Assembly (NCBI GenBank): GCA_947623455.1
Contig: OX392543.1
Coordinates: forward strand, 15,436,757 to 15,500,756
From: Mimachlamys varia
Lineage: Eukaryota; Mollusca; Bivalvia; Pectinida; Pectinidae
DNA length: 64,000 nt
Reading direction: 5' to 3'
The notes below the pieces were generated by a model. The model worked only from the letters and a program-made list of their open reading frames with translations, was not told the origin of the DNA and ran no database searches. The translations under genes and the position numbers were made by a program. Position 1 is the first letter of the stretch; each line of letters begins with the position of its first letter. Shown here piece by piece: positions 30,601 to 45,600 of the stretch.

Positions 30601-33600
30601 TTATTTTTCGCTCGGAAAAATTTCATAACAAAAGTCGTGTGTAATCACTTGAAGAAATATCGTTATTGGTAGAGAACACGTGGGGATATATCGCCAAACA
30701 GAAACGCTTTGCTTTACGGTTTTTACAATATATTAAGTGTTTTTTATTGCCAAAAAGTTTCACTTAGAGTGCCACCTCGACAGATGAAAGTCAGATTGAA
30801 CAAATTGATCTTTTATATAGACAGTAATGAACTGAAAAATAAATACACGTTTACGAATGGACTACCCCAATAATAAAATATAGGTGCCAGAAATCTTTCT
30901 TTGTACTAAGTATCATTAAAAATATTGACAGCAGTTGTTCACAGTTAAAATATTTTATTATATTCTTAGTGACAATAGCATATCCACTTAACGAGTATAT
31001 TATCAATTGTAAAATGTTATTAACATATTATTTACATTTTGTATTTATTTGATATTGCTGGTATACAAATTACACCTGGGTTTCTTAATCCTATTCACAT
31101 GCTCGTGACGTATGTTAAATGTGTATTTAAATACTTCAAGAACAGCTTAATTTCTATATTCAGTGTATTTTATATAATTGTTCACAAGCGAATCGTGTCA
31201 TGTTTGATATATTCTTGTATGTAATGTCTTTATCCTTCCGGTTTCGAAGCTACCGCTGTGTCGTCTGCTTTCGTTTCCGTTTCGACATTTTCGCTGTCTC
31301 GTGTGCCTTCCATTCTGTTTTGACGTTTTCGCCATCTCGTCTGCCTTCCGTTCGGTTTCGATGTTTCCGCTGTTCGTCCGCCTTCCGTTCGGTTTCGATG
31401 TTTCCGCTATTCGTCTGCTTTCCGTTCGGTTTCGATTTACACAATACAGGCACCTTTATAATTTATAATAAGATAACTCGAGCCAAGTAATGAATTAAAT
31501 TGCTCTATACAACTTTTACATCTTCCTAGGACTCGCCAGTGATGATAATCAAGAGCCTTAAAGGTAAAGCGACCCGACTTTAAAACATGTCCCTATCCAG
31601 ATACATGTGTAATTATGAAGGTTCACTAGCCTTAATTGCTTCTATGAATTTCGCAATTTTCAAATATTCAATAATTTCAAATAAATATAACGGGGATATG
31701 TACATTCTGAACCGTGCCACTATTCTAATGAATCAAAACGTGATATGCAAGTTGAGTGCAATCTGACATTTAACAGGGTTTTAATCAGAGTCCATTGTTC
31801 AAAGGGTGATTAGCTTAATCACTTTTTTAATGATATTTTTTCAAACTTGAATAATTCTGTCAATATACAAGGGAAAACCTCAAAAGTTGTAACTAAATCT
31901 ATGGTTTCATTGTAAAGTTAAAGGAGAATTTATATTTGCGCTAATCACTGGTAAAACTAATCCCCTTTTGAACAACTGGGCCCAGATTGCCAGCAGTATC
32001 TACCACCTACGATCTCAATGGACTGAATTAAAGACACACGAGAATAAAACTGGTATATAAACATGCTGTTTTCTCTTTTCTTTCATTTTTAGGAAATGAT
32101 TTTGTTAAGAGAGAAATATAAAAAAAATAACAAAAACTTTGAATCCATCGTTCTCGATTACCTGTCACGGATTAAAAACCAACCTAAAAACTTTAAGCCA
32201 TCAAACATTTTAAAAGGACGTTTCAAACACTTACAATGTCGTGAAAATAGCTGTTTTGAAATTAATCAGCCGACGTAGGTGTTTATTTCTGTATAGAGTG
32301 TGACATATTTTCCAACTCATTAACAGATCGTGTGTCTGATATTAATGGTTCCGGTGCAATACACATCTTAACAAACAGTATCTTGTATTGACAGTTAGCA
32401 TATCAAGAACATTCGACCACGAGGACACCCTAGTTAATGGTCCCGGTGTAATACACTTGTGAACAAACAGTATCTTGTATTGACAGTTAACATAACAAAA
32501 ACACTCGACCACAAGGGACTCACTCAAGAATCCTGAAGGACGCGCATACCTATGATAAGTTTAATTACTTTTTTTTCTTTATGATCTCCCTGAGTATTTA
32601 CCTATAGTGAAATTGGATATTATGTATGCTATCTAAATATAACATCTGTGTACTTACTTTTTAGAGCCTAGTTATCCACGGGTCTCAAGATTCTCATTTT
32701 TGTCTGTATTTTTGTCATATCTTCAACTTATTGTGTTTTAAACATCGGCGATTTCAAGCAGTTGCATCACGTCGCTACTTAGTGTATAATTCTAAGTTCA
32801 CAAACTAAATTTTATTTTCGTTGTGTTTCTTTGTCAAGACTAGCATTACTTATTGCATTAGCTGCTTATTTGCTTTTATAAGATAAACCCCCGTCGAGTC
32901 AGTTTTTAATTTCAAGATTGAATACTCTTGAATCTAGTACATTTCATCCACGATTTCGATAAACTTGGTGTGTCATTGTCATCGTCAGTATCATGTGTCA
33001 CACAGAATGTGGTAATGCAATAAATTTATTACATTTTTATTTGTGAAATATCAGATATGATCAAACTTATATCATCACTGATTATATCAACACTAAGAAA
33101 TCTTATATAATCACTAGTGACGATATAAATTTCGGTCCGATATCTGAAAGTAAAATGGAAATTAATAGAAATCTAATTGTTTTTGTATTTTCGTCATATT
33201 TTGAACAAAAAAACAAACTTTCTCCTGCTGTGTATTAATATTTTAAAAGCATCAAGCACTCCGTCCACATCAGTTGTGACCGCGAATTTTAAAAATGAAA
33301 TCAGACTTTTGGGAATTTCGAAAGTGTAATAAAAAGAAAATTCAATGGTTTCCCAATGTATATCAAATATATTTCACTCGTATGGCAGATTTTAAATATC
33401 TTTTCACCAGTGCGTAGCACGATTGAAAATTAAAAAAAAAAAATGCCATTCTCGTGAAATATATTTGATATTTAACGGGAAACCATTGCAAAGCCTCTAC
33501 ATATTGCAATGCAAAATATGGAAACTCTTAGCCAAATAGTAGCGTTTCCATATCAACATATTAACATCATATGTCAATTTGATTGAAATGCTGATCCATT

Positions 33601-36600
33601 TTCGCACCTTTACTCTCCGCATATCTTAATATGTAATGGTGTGAGAATAGAGTTCAGCATTTAATCAGATTGCTACCTATGTTACACTATGTTAAACTCC
33701 ACAAACAAACTGTTAAAACATTGTGATAAAGCTGGAACATATTATTACCAATTTTGTATAAAAGTATCTTCTGAAAGGAATACATATTTATAGGTGTGTG
33801 AGCGGATATTACTCATATTTCCTTCGTTGTTACTATAGGAAAGGAAAAGACTAAACTGTTGTCACAACTACAACACATAACATAACCAAGTGAACAAGGC
33901 TTTGGCGACGTCCTTTTGTTGAAATGCAGACATGATATCCAATTTCTCTGGGTAAATATTCGTTATCTATAGTAAATAGATTTCTTTATAAACAGTCTCG
34001 TTGTAGAAAAATAGGTAAGGCCGAGTCATTGAACTGAACAGTTGCATAGATATTAATTCCCACTGAAGTATGGTTCTCGTAGTTAGTACTTATACCCTCA
34101 ATAGAACGGGCGTGTTTTTGTGTGCAGCCACAATACATCTATAGACATTCTCCTAATAAGTTGGGTGATATGGCACACTTTACTTCAAAATATCCCAATA
34201 CTTTGCCACATATATTTTTATACAGCAATTAATATGACCCTTTTTGTTTAAATCGCACTTTTTTAAGGTAAGATAACTATGATTTCAAGGTTGCAAATTG
34301 AAACTATATAGTATTACAGAAGCCATTGAATTCGGTGTCCAAATTGCTGTTGTCTGTATTAATAAAAGATTAGGAATTATTGAGGAATAAGCTTATTTAA
34401 TTCAATAAAACAAAACAAAACATATAAAAACAGCTTTTGAAGCATTATGTCGCTGATACAGTTTTATTTTTTTTTAAACGAATTATGAATCTTGATTTAA
34501 GAATATAAATTTGATTCATGATACTTTTGTATTGACAGGCAGTTTTCACTGCTCGAAGTTGTAGTATTTATATTGCGATAACCTCTTTTTGAGTGGATTT
34601 GTAAAAGATCTTGAATCAAAAGAATATATAAGCTTAGTGATTTGAACTACCGTGATTAGAGGTAGGAGGAGTGTTAGTGCTTTGGCATTTTAAAACCGTC
34701 ATATAAGTGCGGTAGACTACCTGTTGTTCTAACAAGTCGAATGTTTCATTTTTGTAACATTGATTATATCAATCAATGTTGCTTTGATACTCAGCGTTTG
34801 ATTATTATTCCGGTTATTTAAAGGGATATATTAACACATATCCCTTCCTGAGCTTCGTAAACTCGGACTGCGAATAAATTACCGTATACGCAATGAAAAA
34901 GGCTCGGCGGATTGATATTTCTTCTTATATATATATGGCGTCGTTCACGCTTCAGAATAATAACTATTCGCTGACGGTCATTGGTTGGTTCCTTCTGGAT
35001 TTTGAAACATGGAACATATATTGAATCCATTTCCTCTGATTATACAATAAAATGTTTCTGAAAACTTTCGATTCAATGATGCGCATTCGAAATTCTTTAA
35101 CGGTAACGCAAACATGCAGTTGTTATCCCAGCTAACCAAGCAGTTGTGACGTCCGACGTCGGACCGCGTCACAACAACATTACTGTATTAATGCGTGCGT
35201 GTGCATAACGACCGTTATGAATAAAGAAATAAATCCCAAGTGCTAGTAATATTATTTAATACTAAATTTACAAATGATGTAATGAAGAAAAATGGTATTG
35301 TTCACTGTGTATTTTCTAAACTTAGCAATACATCGATGAAGATTCAGTGGGACTATATTATCTTAGCAACCTTAACTATCGTAGTTGTCAACTGCTGACG
35401 AACAAACTTGCGGCACAGGTATTCGAGAGATGCAGGTTGATGAAGGCTATGTTCGCCATCTTGATCTCATCGAGAAATATTTTGTATTTTTGTGTGATAT
35501 GAAGATGGACGTTTTTGAGTTTGCTTGTAAGTGTGTTTACTTGTTGTGATAACAAAGATGACTCGGTTCTCATTTTGAGGATTGAGGGGTGTCGTCGCTG
35601 AAGCAGAGGACGCTTACTCTTCCGGAACACCTGGTCTTATTCTCTTGTGCTTTTACGAGAGTTTCCGTTTTTTTACGAACGTAGCAACCCACCTTGACTG
35701 TTTTTGTCTTCGTAAAACACTTGAAAATTATTAACGATGTAAATGTAAGGATTGTACCTCATTTTGACTACGTATACGGTAGTATGCCCTCAGTTGGCAA
35801 CGAACATATTCACTATGGAGCGGATACTACCTCATACACAGTCAAAATGAGGTACAATCCTTATTTTGCCAAAGCAATTCGCTGTTCTCTAGAGACAAAA
35901 AAAAACGTAATATAGGCAATACTTAAAGAAGTAGCACATATTGATTTTTAAAGGGACCGTTGCCGTATATTTCATACCAAGGAAAACAGGATACCCGGTA
36001 TTGGTGCAATTATTGAAAAAAACGACAAAAAAAAACCAATTGATTTGCGTGGCTATCCTATATTCTTTGACATAATGGGATATGTTTTACGGGACTAACA
36101 ATTCGTTTGATATTTTAGTAATGAGTTTTACTACTATAGTCCCTTTAATACACGAGAAGTTTAAAAATCAAATTGTTTACATATGTCACAAATACGTATG
36201 CTTTTGTACTAATATTAACCAAACATCGTGATAAACACTAAACTGTTATTTAGAATTAGTCACGAACCTCGTTATACTACAAATGTCAAATTCGTGTCCA
36301 TTTCAGGTGTTATCTGATTGAACTTTACCTGTATATGTAAAGTCAATACACAGACATGTACAGCCGAATTTAATAGCAGCGTATACAGAGGTCGTTATCA
36401 ATTTAGGACATCAAATATCTTTTTTAATGCTTTTTTATTGATATTTATTTATAAATGTCAGCTCCATATAATTTATGTTCGTACTAATTGATCACAAAGG
36501 TACCACAGGTCGATTTTTATTTCTATTACATTTTAGCAATAATGCATCATTATTTTCTCAGATAGTATTATATTTTCCAGTTTTACTCATTTTAGATTAG

Positions 36601-39600
36601 ATTTTAGAACGAAACCATAATCACAACCCAAACATTTTATAAAGATGATAAAGATGACGAAACAGACACACACATGCTGCACCTTTTGAATGTAGTAATA
36701 AATACAGTATGCCGATAAAATGAATTAAACTACATCATACAGCTGTTTTGTCCTCCAACGACTCTTCGGTGATGTTAGGGGTCAAAATTATTAAACTAAT
36801 GTAGAATCCCTTTAATTTATGAATTTAGAAGTAAACCTAAACTAGTTGTGTACAATTTCAAATCGTGTACTACCAAAATGTTTAAAAATGTGTAAAAGCC
36901 AATATTTTCGTACACCGTGGCGGTGCATTGTAGCTGTATGACAAAAGGTAAAAACAGTATCGTCATAAAAATCAGTATTAACAGAGTGAGTATGCGTATT
37001 AGTATGCCCACTTGTAATGATTGAAAATGATGCCTTAGTTCTCAAGTGACATTTATTTGGATGTGACGTAGAATTACATGGAGGGTGTCGTGGATGAAGC
37101 AGAAGACGCTTACCCTTCCAGAACGCATGGTATTATTCTCTTGTACTTTTTCAAGGATACCCTTGTACATCTTTCTTTGTTCATATTTTCCCCTTAGTTT
37201 AGGCGATGTTAAGTTCGGTAAATGGTTTTGCTGATGCTTTGGTTTGGTTTGTCTTTGTTTTTTTTTAAATCAACTATCGTGTGGCTAACGGGTGTTGCAA
37301 TATGTAATAACGTAAGACCTTTGTCGTTATTATAATATTTTTATGTCCATAGCGCACTAGTCAACAATCTAAACGACTGAACTTATTGTATTATTTACCC
37401 ACTGCCAATACCAGCAAGTAAATAATAAGACGATTATATTTGCACTGTGTATTATGCCCTTGGTTCTTCTTATGCTACTTCGCTAAGAGATTAAGGTGAA
37501 TCCACAATTCAAACAAAACGGATGTCTCGTATAGCAAAATAACCAATATGGTCCCGTTTGACATGTAATGTACCAGTACATTGTATGTTTAAGTTCTTTA
37601 ATTTATCTAGATATATTTCAATATTGTGTAAATCCATTAATTCGTCAGTTGCTTGGGGATATATTTGATAATTTGCATATAAACATTTTATCGAGGAATT
37701 TATATTTAATATAAAGATCACGTAACACACACATATGCTGCACCTCTTAAATTTAGTAATAGATACAGTATGCCGAAAAAATGAATTAAACTGCATCATA
37801 CAGCTATTTCGTCCTCCTAGGACTCTTCAGTGATGCTAGGGGCCAAAAGGTAGGAATCCAAAATTTCTAAACTTATGTAGAAGCAGAAGGGTCAGGTGCG
37901 TAAAACCCCTTTAATCTATTAATTTAGAAGTAGAATTAAACTAGTTCTGTATAATTTCAAATAATGTTCTAAGACAATGTGTATATTAAGTAATAAGTAA
38001 TCTGGATTTAGGCATGGTGACTCACCAACTAATCAACTTCTTGCGATCATTCATGACATCTATTTAGCATTAGATAATGGTAAGGAAATTCGTATGGTCT
38101 TCTGTGATATTAGTAAAGCTTTTGACCGTGTTTGGCATAAAGGTCTTCTTTCTAAACTGTCCAGCTTTGGGATTCGCAATTCGTTATTAACTTGGTTTGA
38201 AAATTATCTATCGGATCGTAAACAGAGAGTTGTCATCAATGGTAAAAATTCTAATTGGTTAAATGTTAAAGCTGGAGTTCCACAGGGCTCGATTCTCGGA
38301 CCCCTTCTATTTCTGATTTACATAAATGATATCATTAAAGACATTCAAGCTACGACAAAGTTATTTGCCGACGACACCTCTCTCTATGTCACTGTTGATA
38401 TTCCTAGAGTAAGTGCAGAAATTCTTAATAATGATCTCGACAAAATTCATAAATGGTCGCAAAGGTGGTTGGTAAACTTTAACCGTTCTAAGACAGAAAC
38501 CCTTCTCGTCAGTAGAAAAATCATTAAACCTTTTCATCCTCCCTTAACTATGAACAGTACTGACATCTCTGAGGTTACTTCGCACAAGCACTTAGGAATT
38601 TTTCTTTCAGGGAATGGATACTGGAATGAGCACATCGATTATATAACTTCTAAGATTTCCCCTAAAATGAATATTATACGTAAATTTAAATTTTCCTTAG
38701 ATAGATATAGTCTTCAAACTATGTATTTCACTCTCATAAGACCCATATTAGAGTATGGTGATATATTGTGGGATGGTCTTACCAAATCCCAATCTGTGTT
38801 ATTAGAAAATTTGCAACTAGAGGCCGCACGCATAGTGACTGGCGGCACTAGACTAACAAGTAGAGTAAGATTGTATACCGAAACAGGTTGGCTTCCACTT
38901 GAGGAAAGAAGAAAACAGCATAAGCTTATACTTTTTCACAAAATAGTTCATGGCCTAGCGCCCCAATATCTACAAAATATCCTTCCCCAACGTAATCGTG
39001 ACTGCCACAATCATGCTACTCGCATGGGAAACAATTTTCGTACACCATCATGCCAAACGACTTTTTTCACTAAATCCTTTTTGCCATCAGTTATCAGTAT
39101 ATGGAGCTCTTTGCCAGACTGTGTTAAAAATGATCCTTCTATTTTTAAACTGAAATCTTATCTACGTAAGCTTACTCACAAAGTTCCAATGTACTACTTT
39201 GCTGGTAGCAGAATGGGTCAGATTCTCCACGCTAGACTAAGAATGGAGTGCAGTTCTCTTAAATTTTACCTTCACCGAAGAAATCTTATTGATAGTCCTG
39301 TATGTCCCTGTATGGAATCAAACGAAACCAATGAGCATTATCTATTACACTGTCGTCTCTTCTCACAAATACGTCTGCGTATGTTTAATAACATAAATCA
39401 TCCATTAACAATCAATCTACTTTTGTTCGGGAATGAAGAGCTATCATATGATGAAAACATAACAATATTTTCATGCGTACAGTCTTTCATTGTTAACTCC
39501 AAACGGTTTAGCTAAGGTTTCTCTTTCAGTCATCCTTAATCTATTCTATGCCTTATATTTTCTATTGTCATTGGCACGGGCAATTCCTACATCTTCCTCA

Positions 39601-42600
39601 TCCATTAACCCACCCCAACCCCTCCCCACCAAACCCTTCCCCACCCCATCACTCACTCATACCCAACCTCATCCCCATCTCATATTCCATTCATACTCAA
39701 TACATCCTCCCAATTTTCAGTTAAATATTTTCCACAATTATGCCATCATGTCCAATTATTGTTTAGTTAATCATTTATCTAATGGAAACGGATTAATATA
39801 AGTTTTTTTTAAACTTGTTTCCGGATCCTATTCCTGCATATTCTCTGTCTATAATGTTGTATATATACTGTTGGAATGAAATAAAGTTTATATTAAGTAC
39901 CGTGCCACTACTCAAATGAGATTAACTGTGGCTTTGGAGGCACCAGCAAACCTCGGGGACTAAAAAAATCCACCAGCAGAGTCTGCCACCCTTATCATAA
40001 AGATCACGTAACACACACATATGCTACACCTCTTCAATTTAGTAATAGATACAGTATGCCGAAAAAATGAATTAAACTTCATCATACAGCTGTTTCGTCC
40101 TCCTAGGACTCTTCAGTGATGCTAGGGGCTAAAAGGTAGGAATCCAAAATTTCTAAACTTATGTAGAAGCAGAAGGGTCAGGTGCGTAAAACCCATTTAG
40201 AAGTAGAATTAAACTAGTTCTGTATAATTTCAAATCGTTTACTAAGAAAGTTACTTTGACACAATGTTTTCTTCTGTTTAGTTTTATTTTGTTAAACGTT
40301 CTATCACGGAATAATGATATATAGAGAACTTTGTACAATGTATGTATTGAATGGTGTGTATATCTATGTCCGTGGTTCAATCAATAGCTAAGGTCATTTA
40401 AGGACGGTGCGTTGAATGAGTGTGTGTTTGGGAGATTGTGGTATGTTGGTGATAGCCTTCCTGTGATAGCGTGGAACCGATGCCGGCTTTGCAGTACTAC
40501 CAAGCTAAAACAAAGATTTCGCACAAAAGTAAAATAATTATTTATGATAAAAAAAATGAAGGAATTTGGCATTAAACATGACCTAGCGTTAAACAATTAT
40601 TTATCAATAAGCATACAAACAAGTTACATTTTAATTTCGCGATAATGATATTTAAATGCAGGAGTACGTAAAACAAATGTAGAAGAAAAAAAATAATAAA
40701 ATAATCTTGTTTGAAACAAGCGTTTTCATTGGTTTAAACAATTATGTCATCAACCCATAACTTAAAAAATGACGCGCCGTTTATAACATCGCTTTTGATT
40801 GGCTGACGCAACCGCATATTAATTTGTGAGAGAAAAGAGCCCATCAATAAAAAAGGTGAATTTTCGGGTATAGATTAAATTATTAACTATTAGCTTCGCG
40901 GTTTATTTTGAGTACACTCCGTTTTTTGTGTGTTATACCTCTATAACATAAAAATAGATTCAAGTTAATCCTTAAATAAAACATTCAATTTCCAATGATA
41001 TGGTTCGCCTGTTATGAATAAATCAATATTATTAGGGATAAAAAAATAATAAGAAAGTTCACAGCATCTAGCAGCACATCATTTACTTCGTTACAACGAA
41101 CTTAACTGTATTAATCTCTACACAGCCAGCCGATAGTATCGTAATTAGTCATATATAGTCTGTATTTTGTCTCGTACAGTAAGTATTGTACTTTGAATAT
41201 TTTATGTTATTTCACAAAAAGTGCGCTCATATTCAAATTATTTCAGCATATCTCTTGAAAGATAATTAATTACATTTGAAATAGAAAAACCGAAACAAAT
41301 TAACAACGAACATGAAACTAGATAAGTTATCTTAGCGGAGTAAAATCTTCGGATCATATCACTATAATAACGAATGTAAATAAAACAAATAACAGAATAC
41401 CAAAGCGACAACAAAGCCATAATCCGAACTATAAATCGATTAAACTAGGGGCAAAATTTGAACAAAGGAAAGATTTACATGGAGATCCTTGTAAAAGTAC
41501 AAGATAATAAGACCTGGGCCCGTATTCATGAAACCGTTCTCGTGCTCAAGCATGGATGCTTGAACACCTGGTCTTAGTCTCTTGTACTTTTGCAAGGGTC
41601 TCCATGTAAGTCTTTCCTTTGTTCAAATTTTGCCCCTGGTTTCATCGATTTTGAGTTTGGATTATGATTATGTTGACGCTTCGGTATTCTCTTATTTTAT
41701 TTGTGCTCAAGTCAGCTTTCTTATGATTTACTTAAATCGTGTCGAACGCTCAAAAAGTAAAATAAAAACATTGAAACAGTATTTGGCTGCAACTATCTTC
41801 AAATTATTTCCAAATCTTTTTCAAAATATCATTTAATTATTGATTTATAACCGGATCAAAAATTGAGCTTGAGCACAGTATCCATGCTTGAGTATGAGAA
41901 CGGTTTCATGAATATCGACCCAGATGTTCCGGAAGAGTAAGCGTCTTCTGCTTCGTCGACGACTCTCGTCGTGTAAATCTACGTCACACCCAAGTAAACA
42001 TACTTGTTATTTGTAATTATCGGTAAACAAAATATAACATTTTCCGCAAATAGGAAGCGATCACGTTTCGTTCGGGTATTTAATTATTGAACTGATCGGT
42101 AAGCGGAGGCCGCCCATAGTTAAATAAGGAGTTATCGAGTTTCCACTCCGACATTTGGTATAAGCCCTGGAGGGTGAACATTAATTGATATATATCATAT
42201 TTCGTGTACTATTTGAACTTCATAATGTTTACTTTTTTCGAATAAAAGGAATTCGATGATAGCTTCAAATATCACCTGTAAATTCCATTAACTAAAATCC
42301 AAACGGAAAAAAATGCGTCCTCATTTCTGTTATCGCATTATTCATTAAACTAAAGTTAGTGAAAAAATACAATTAAGTCCTGATTATTTTGTAATTTTGG
42401 ATTTTTTTAAATAACTCATAATCACCGGACCATAAAACCGCAAGCTGAACAAGTCTATTAAAACGTAGATAAAAGTATTCATCATGCTTGTGTCGGTAGA
42501 TTTTCTTCTTTTCTCATTTATCACCATGAAGTTTGCTGCTTACCTTACTGGGCTGTTTCAATGACCCACTTTTATTTATGCCTTTATTTAAATACTCGGT

Positions 42601-45600
42601 GTCAATAGAAAACTCATTTTTCGGAGGGCATGACACCGAGTTAGCATGCTAAGTAGGTTTCATATGAGTGTTGTCCGAATGGTTCTGACTATATATGATT
42701 CGCTGAAATATTGGGACGGCTAGCAATCTATGATATTTCAAGATTTCAGCGGATCAAAGAGTCAGAACTAATCTGAGTACTGCTCCGTCAAACTAGCGAA
42801 AGTTACGGTCCTTTGCGTTAGGAGCACAGGGCTTGGTACGAATTTTTAAGATCATGGTCCATATATGTATTAGATCAGGGTTCATTTATATGTATGTATC
42901 ATACATATATGGACCATGATCTAAATAATCGTGCCAAACCCCTGTGGTTTGGAGTTAACGTTAATTTACGCATATTTCCTTCAATTCAAATGTCGACCAA
43001 ACTGTATCAGTAGGATTTCTGTAAAACAAAAAACAAAACAAAACAAAAAAACTTGTGACAAACTTTTTATCAATCCCATATGGAATCGACACAAACTGAA
43101 TGCCATTGTTGTCAAGTTGCCTCTGGCCATTGCTCATCGAAGCGAGGATGAACATGGATTAATGTCACCGGGCAATTTTTTGATACAGTGTATAACTGTT
43201 CATATCCGTCATGCCCGAACTGGTATTTACAGTACTAGATATGTTATTTTATGTGAGAAAATCATTATCAGTCAAACCAGTTAGATTTGTATCAGAAATC
43301 CTGAAATGAAAGGTAAAATATCACTAACTAAGCTAGCCAGACCGGACGAATCTCTATAACTATAACTATAACATCGTTACATACTGCACCCGATAGTACG
43401 CGTGCTTTCATGTTTTATATCACCGAATATTCAAACCTAATGAATATGGGTAGTTATAAGTGTCCATGTAAACACAAATGGTTCTTTCAATTGTTGAGAT
43501 TTTTAAATCGAACAAAAGGATAGATGAGAGGGAACACAACAAAGGCCCGGCTCTGTAGGGGGTGAAGATGTGTGTCGATGTACTACGTTATCACTCGCTA
43601 TAGTATATAGAGAGGTTGAGTAGCAAATGTTTATATATAAGTATCCATGTTAGTTAGTGTACGGTTATGCATTATTTTTTGGTTTGATAGGCATCTTCTA
43701 ATAACATGTCTGATAAGTCATTATGGCTAGATACATGTTATATAGCTAATTGTATAATTATTTATTGTGATTTTATGCAAAATATGTGTTTCACACGAAA
43801 ACTAAAAATTTGAACGTTGAACTTTGAACTTGTATAATTATCTATGGTATTATATATTACATACAATGAACTGTGAGTGTAGAGTGCCTAGAAGTTTTAA
43901 AGTAAAATTACCTACAAAGAAGATCGGAAACATCTTAATGTGTACATATGTGTTATATATACATTTTTATATTTATATTGTTTAGATAATATATATCAGA
44001 TGCAAGTGCAGTGCACCGGAAGATGTAAAAAGATATATATTTTAACTTTGGTTTAATCAACTTGTAAACAAACCATCAGGTTTTGACTTAATCTGAATTC
44101 TCCTATAACTATAAAATGAAACCATTGAATTAGTTAAAACTTATTCAAATATTCTGTATCTTTAAGTGATATGAAGATGGACGATTTTGAGTATGCTTAT
44201 TATTGTGTTTACTTGTTCTGATTGACAATGATACTCGGTTCTCATTTTGAGAACTTGATGTTTTCTTGGATGTGACAAAGATTTACATGGCGGGTGTCGT
44301 CGATGAAGCAGAAGACGCTTTCTCTTCCGGAACACGTGGTCTTATTCTCTTGTACTTGTACAATAGTCTCCATGTAAATCTTTCCTTTGTTAATATTTTA
44401 TCCCTGCTTTAATCGATTTTTAGTTTGGATTATGATTTTGTTAACGCTTCGGTATTCTCTTATTTATTTCCAGATATCACATTTTAAGCTGAATTAGTTT
44501 TCATACGAAAATATGGAATTCGACATTATTTATTGACAGTATTATCATAATCTAGCCACCTTTTGAACAACTAGACCCAAGAATTTTGGAAGGGCGAGAA
44601 AGCTTACATTGCTGTGCAATTCATATTTAGCAAACGGTATATTGAAGCAGAAGACACTTACTCTTCCGGAACACATGATCTTATTCTCTTGAATGTTTTC
44701 AATAGTTTCCGTGTTAATCTTCTTACGTTATTATTTTGTCCCTATTTTAATCTATTTTAAGTTCGTAGTATGGTTTTGTTGACGCTTCGGTATTTTCTGG
44801 TTTGTTTTAAACACAACATTTCATGATCGTTACTTTGTGCATGCCCTTAACAAATTGGGGTACTGGTTTAAAAGTATGTATGTATAAGTATACTACGGTG
44901 TTGGCGTGTAGTATATTATAATTGTAAAATAAATTCATGGACAGTCAGATAATGTGTATGACTATTTGTTAGAATCTACTACACGAAAAAAAAATGAATA
45001 TTTCATATCTCATCAATGCTCATGCAACCAAATAGGTTGATTAAAGGACTTTGGTGTATTTAGTTTGTAATAAATAATTCGTTGATTACAGATATCGATC
45101 TAATATATTACTGGCGTTGGCATTACAAACCTGTATTTAGTTGTTCTGTCTACAGTGTACATAACGACTTCAAAGACAGCTGTCGGTGACGTCATCAAAG
45201 TTTTGAATTCACTGTTTTACATAGCATTTATGCAACGCTAAATGAAGACGTACTCGCGGTGTTACTTTGGTATACACCTGTAATTACCCAGTACAGTCGG
45301 ATACAAATATCTGTATAGGGATAACCCATTATTAGCAAATTCATGTAAATGAGTATTAAAAACCCAAGGCGGTTAATATTTTCGGACAAGTCGACATCAA
45401 AGATAAAATATTCACATTATACAGCTATATTATCATTGACAATTTGTTCAGAAGTCGTTCGGTCTTTTAAAGACACGGGATATATGCCCAGAAAAATATC
45501 GTATAACAGACACGAGCAAAGACATCAATATTTACAGTAAGTTTATTAGAACGTATCTGTTCTCTTTAGGTTAATTATCTCGTATAAATCTTCTTATTTC

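Noticed and set aside
37711..40265. LTR retrotransposon (direct repeats flanking an RT ORF)
   Set aside because: The RT is of LINE type with no gag, RNase H or integrase, and the LINE has its own 11-bp target duplication inside the repeats; the repeats are hammerhead units that pre-date it.
42931..43284. 117-codon plus-strand frame
   Set aside because: Contains an A-rich low-complexity stretch, no recognisable family, and lies in the receptor intron on the opposite strand.
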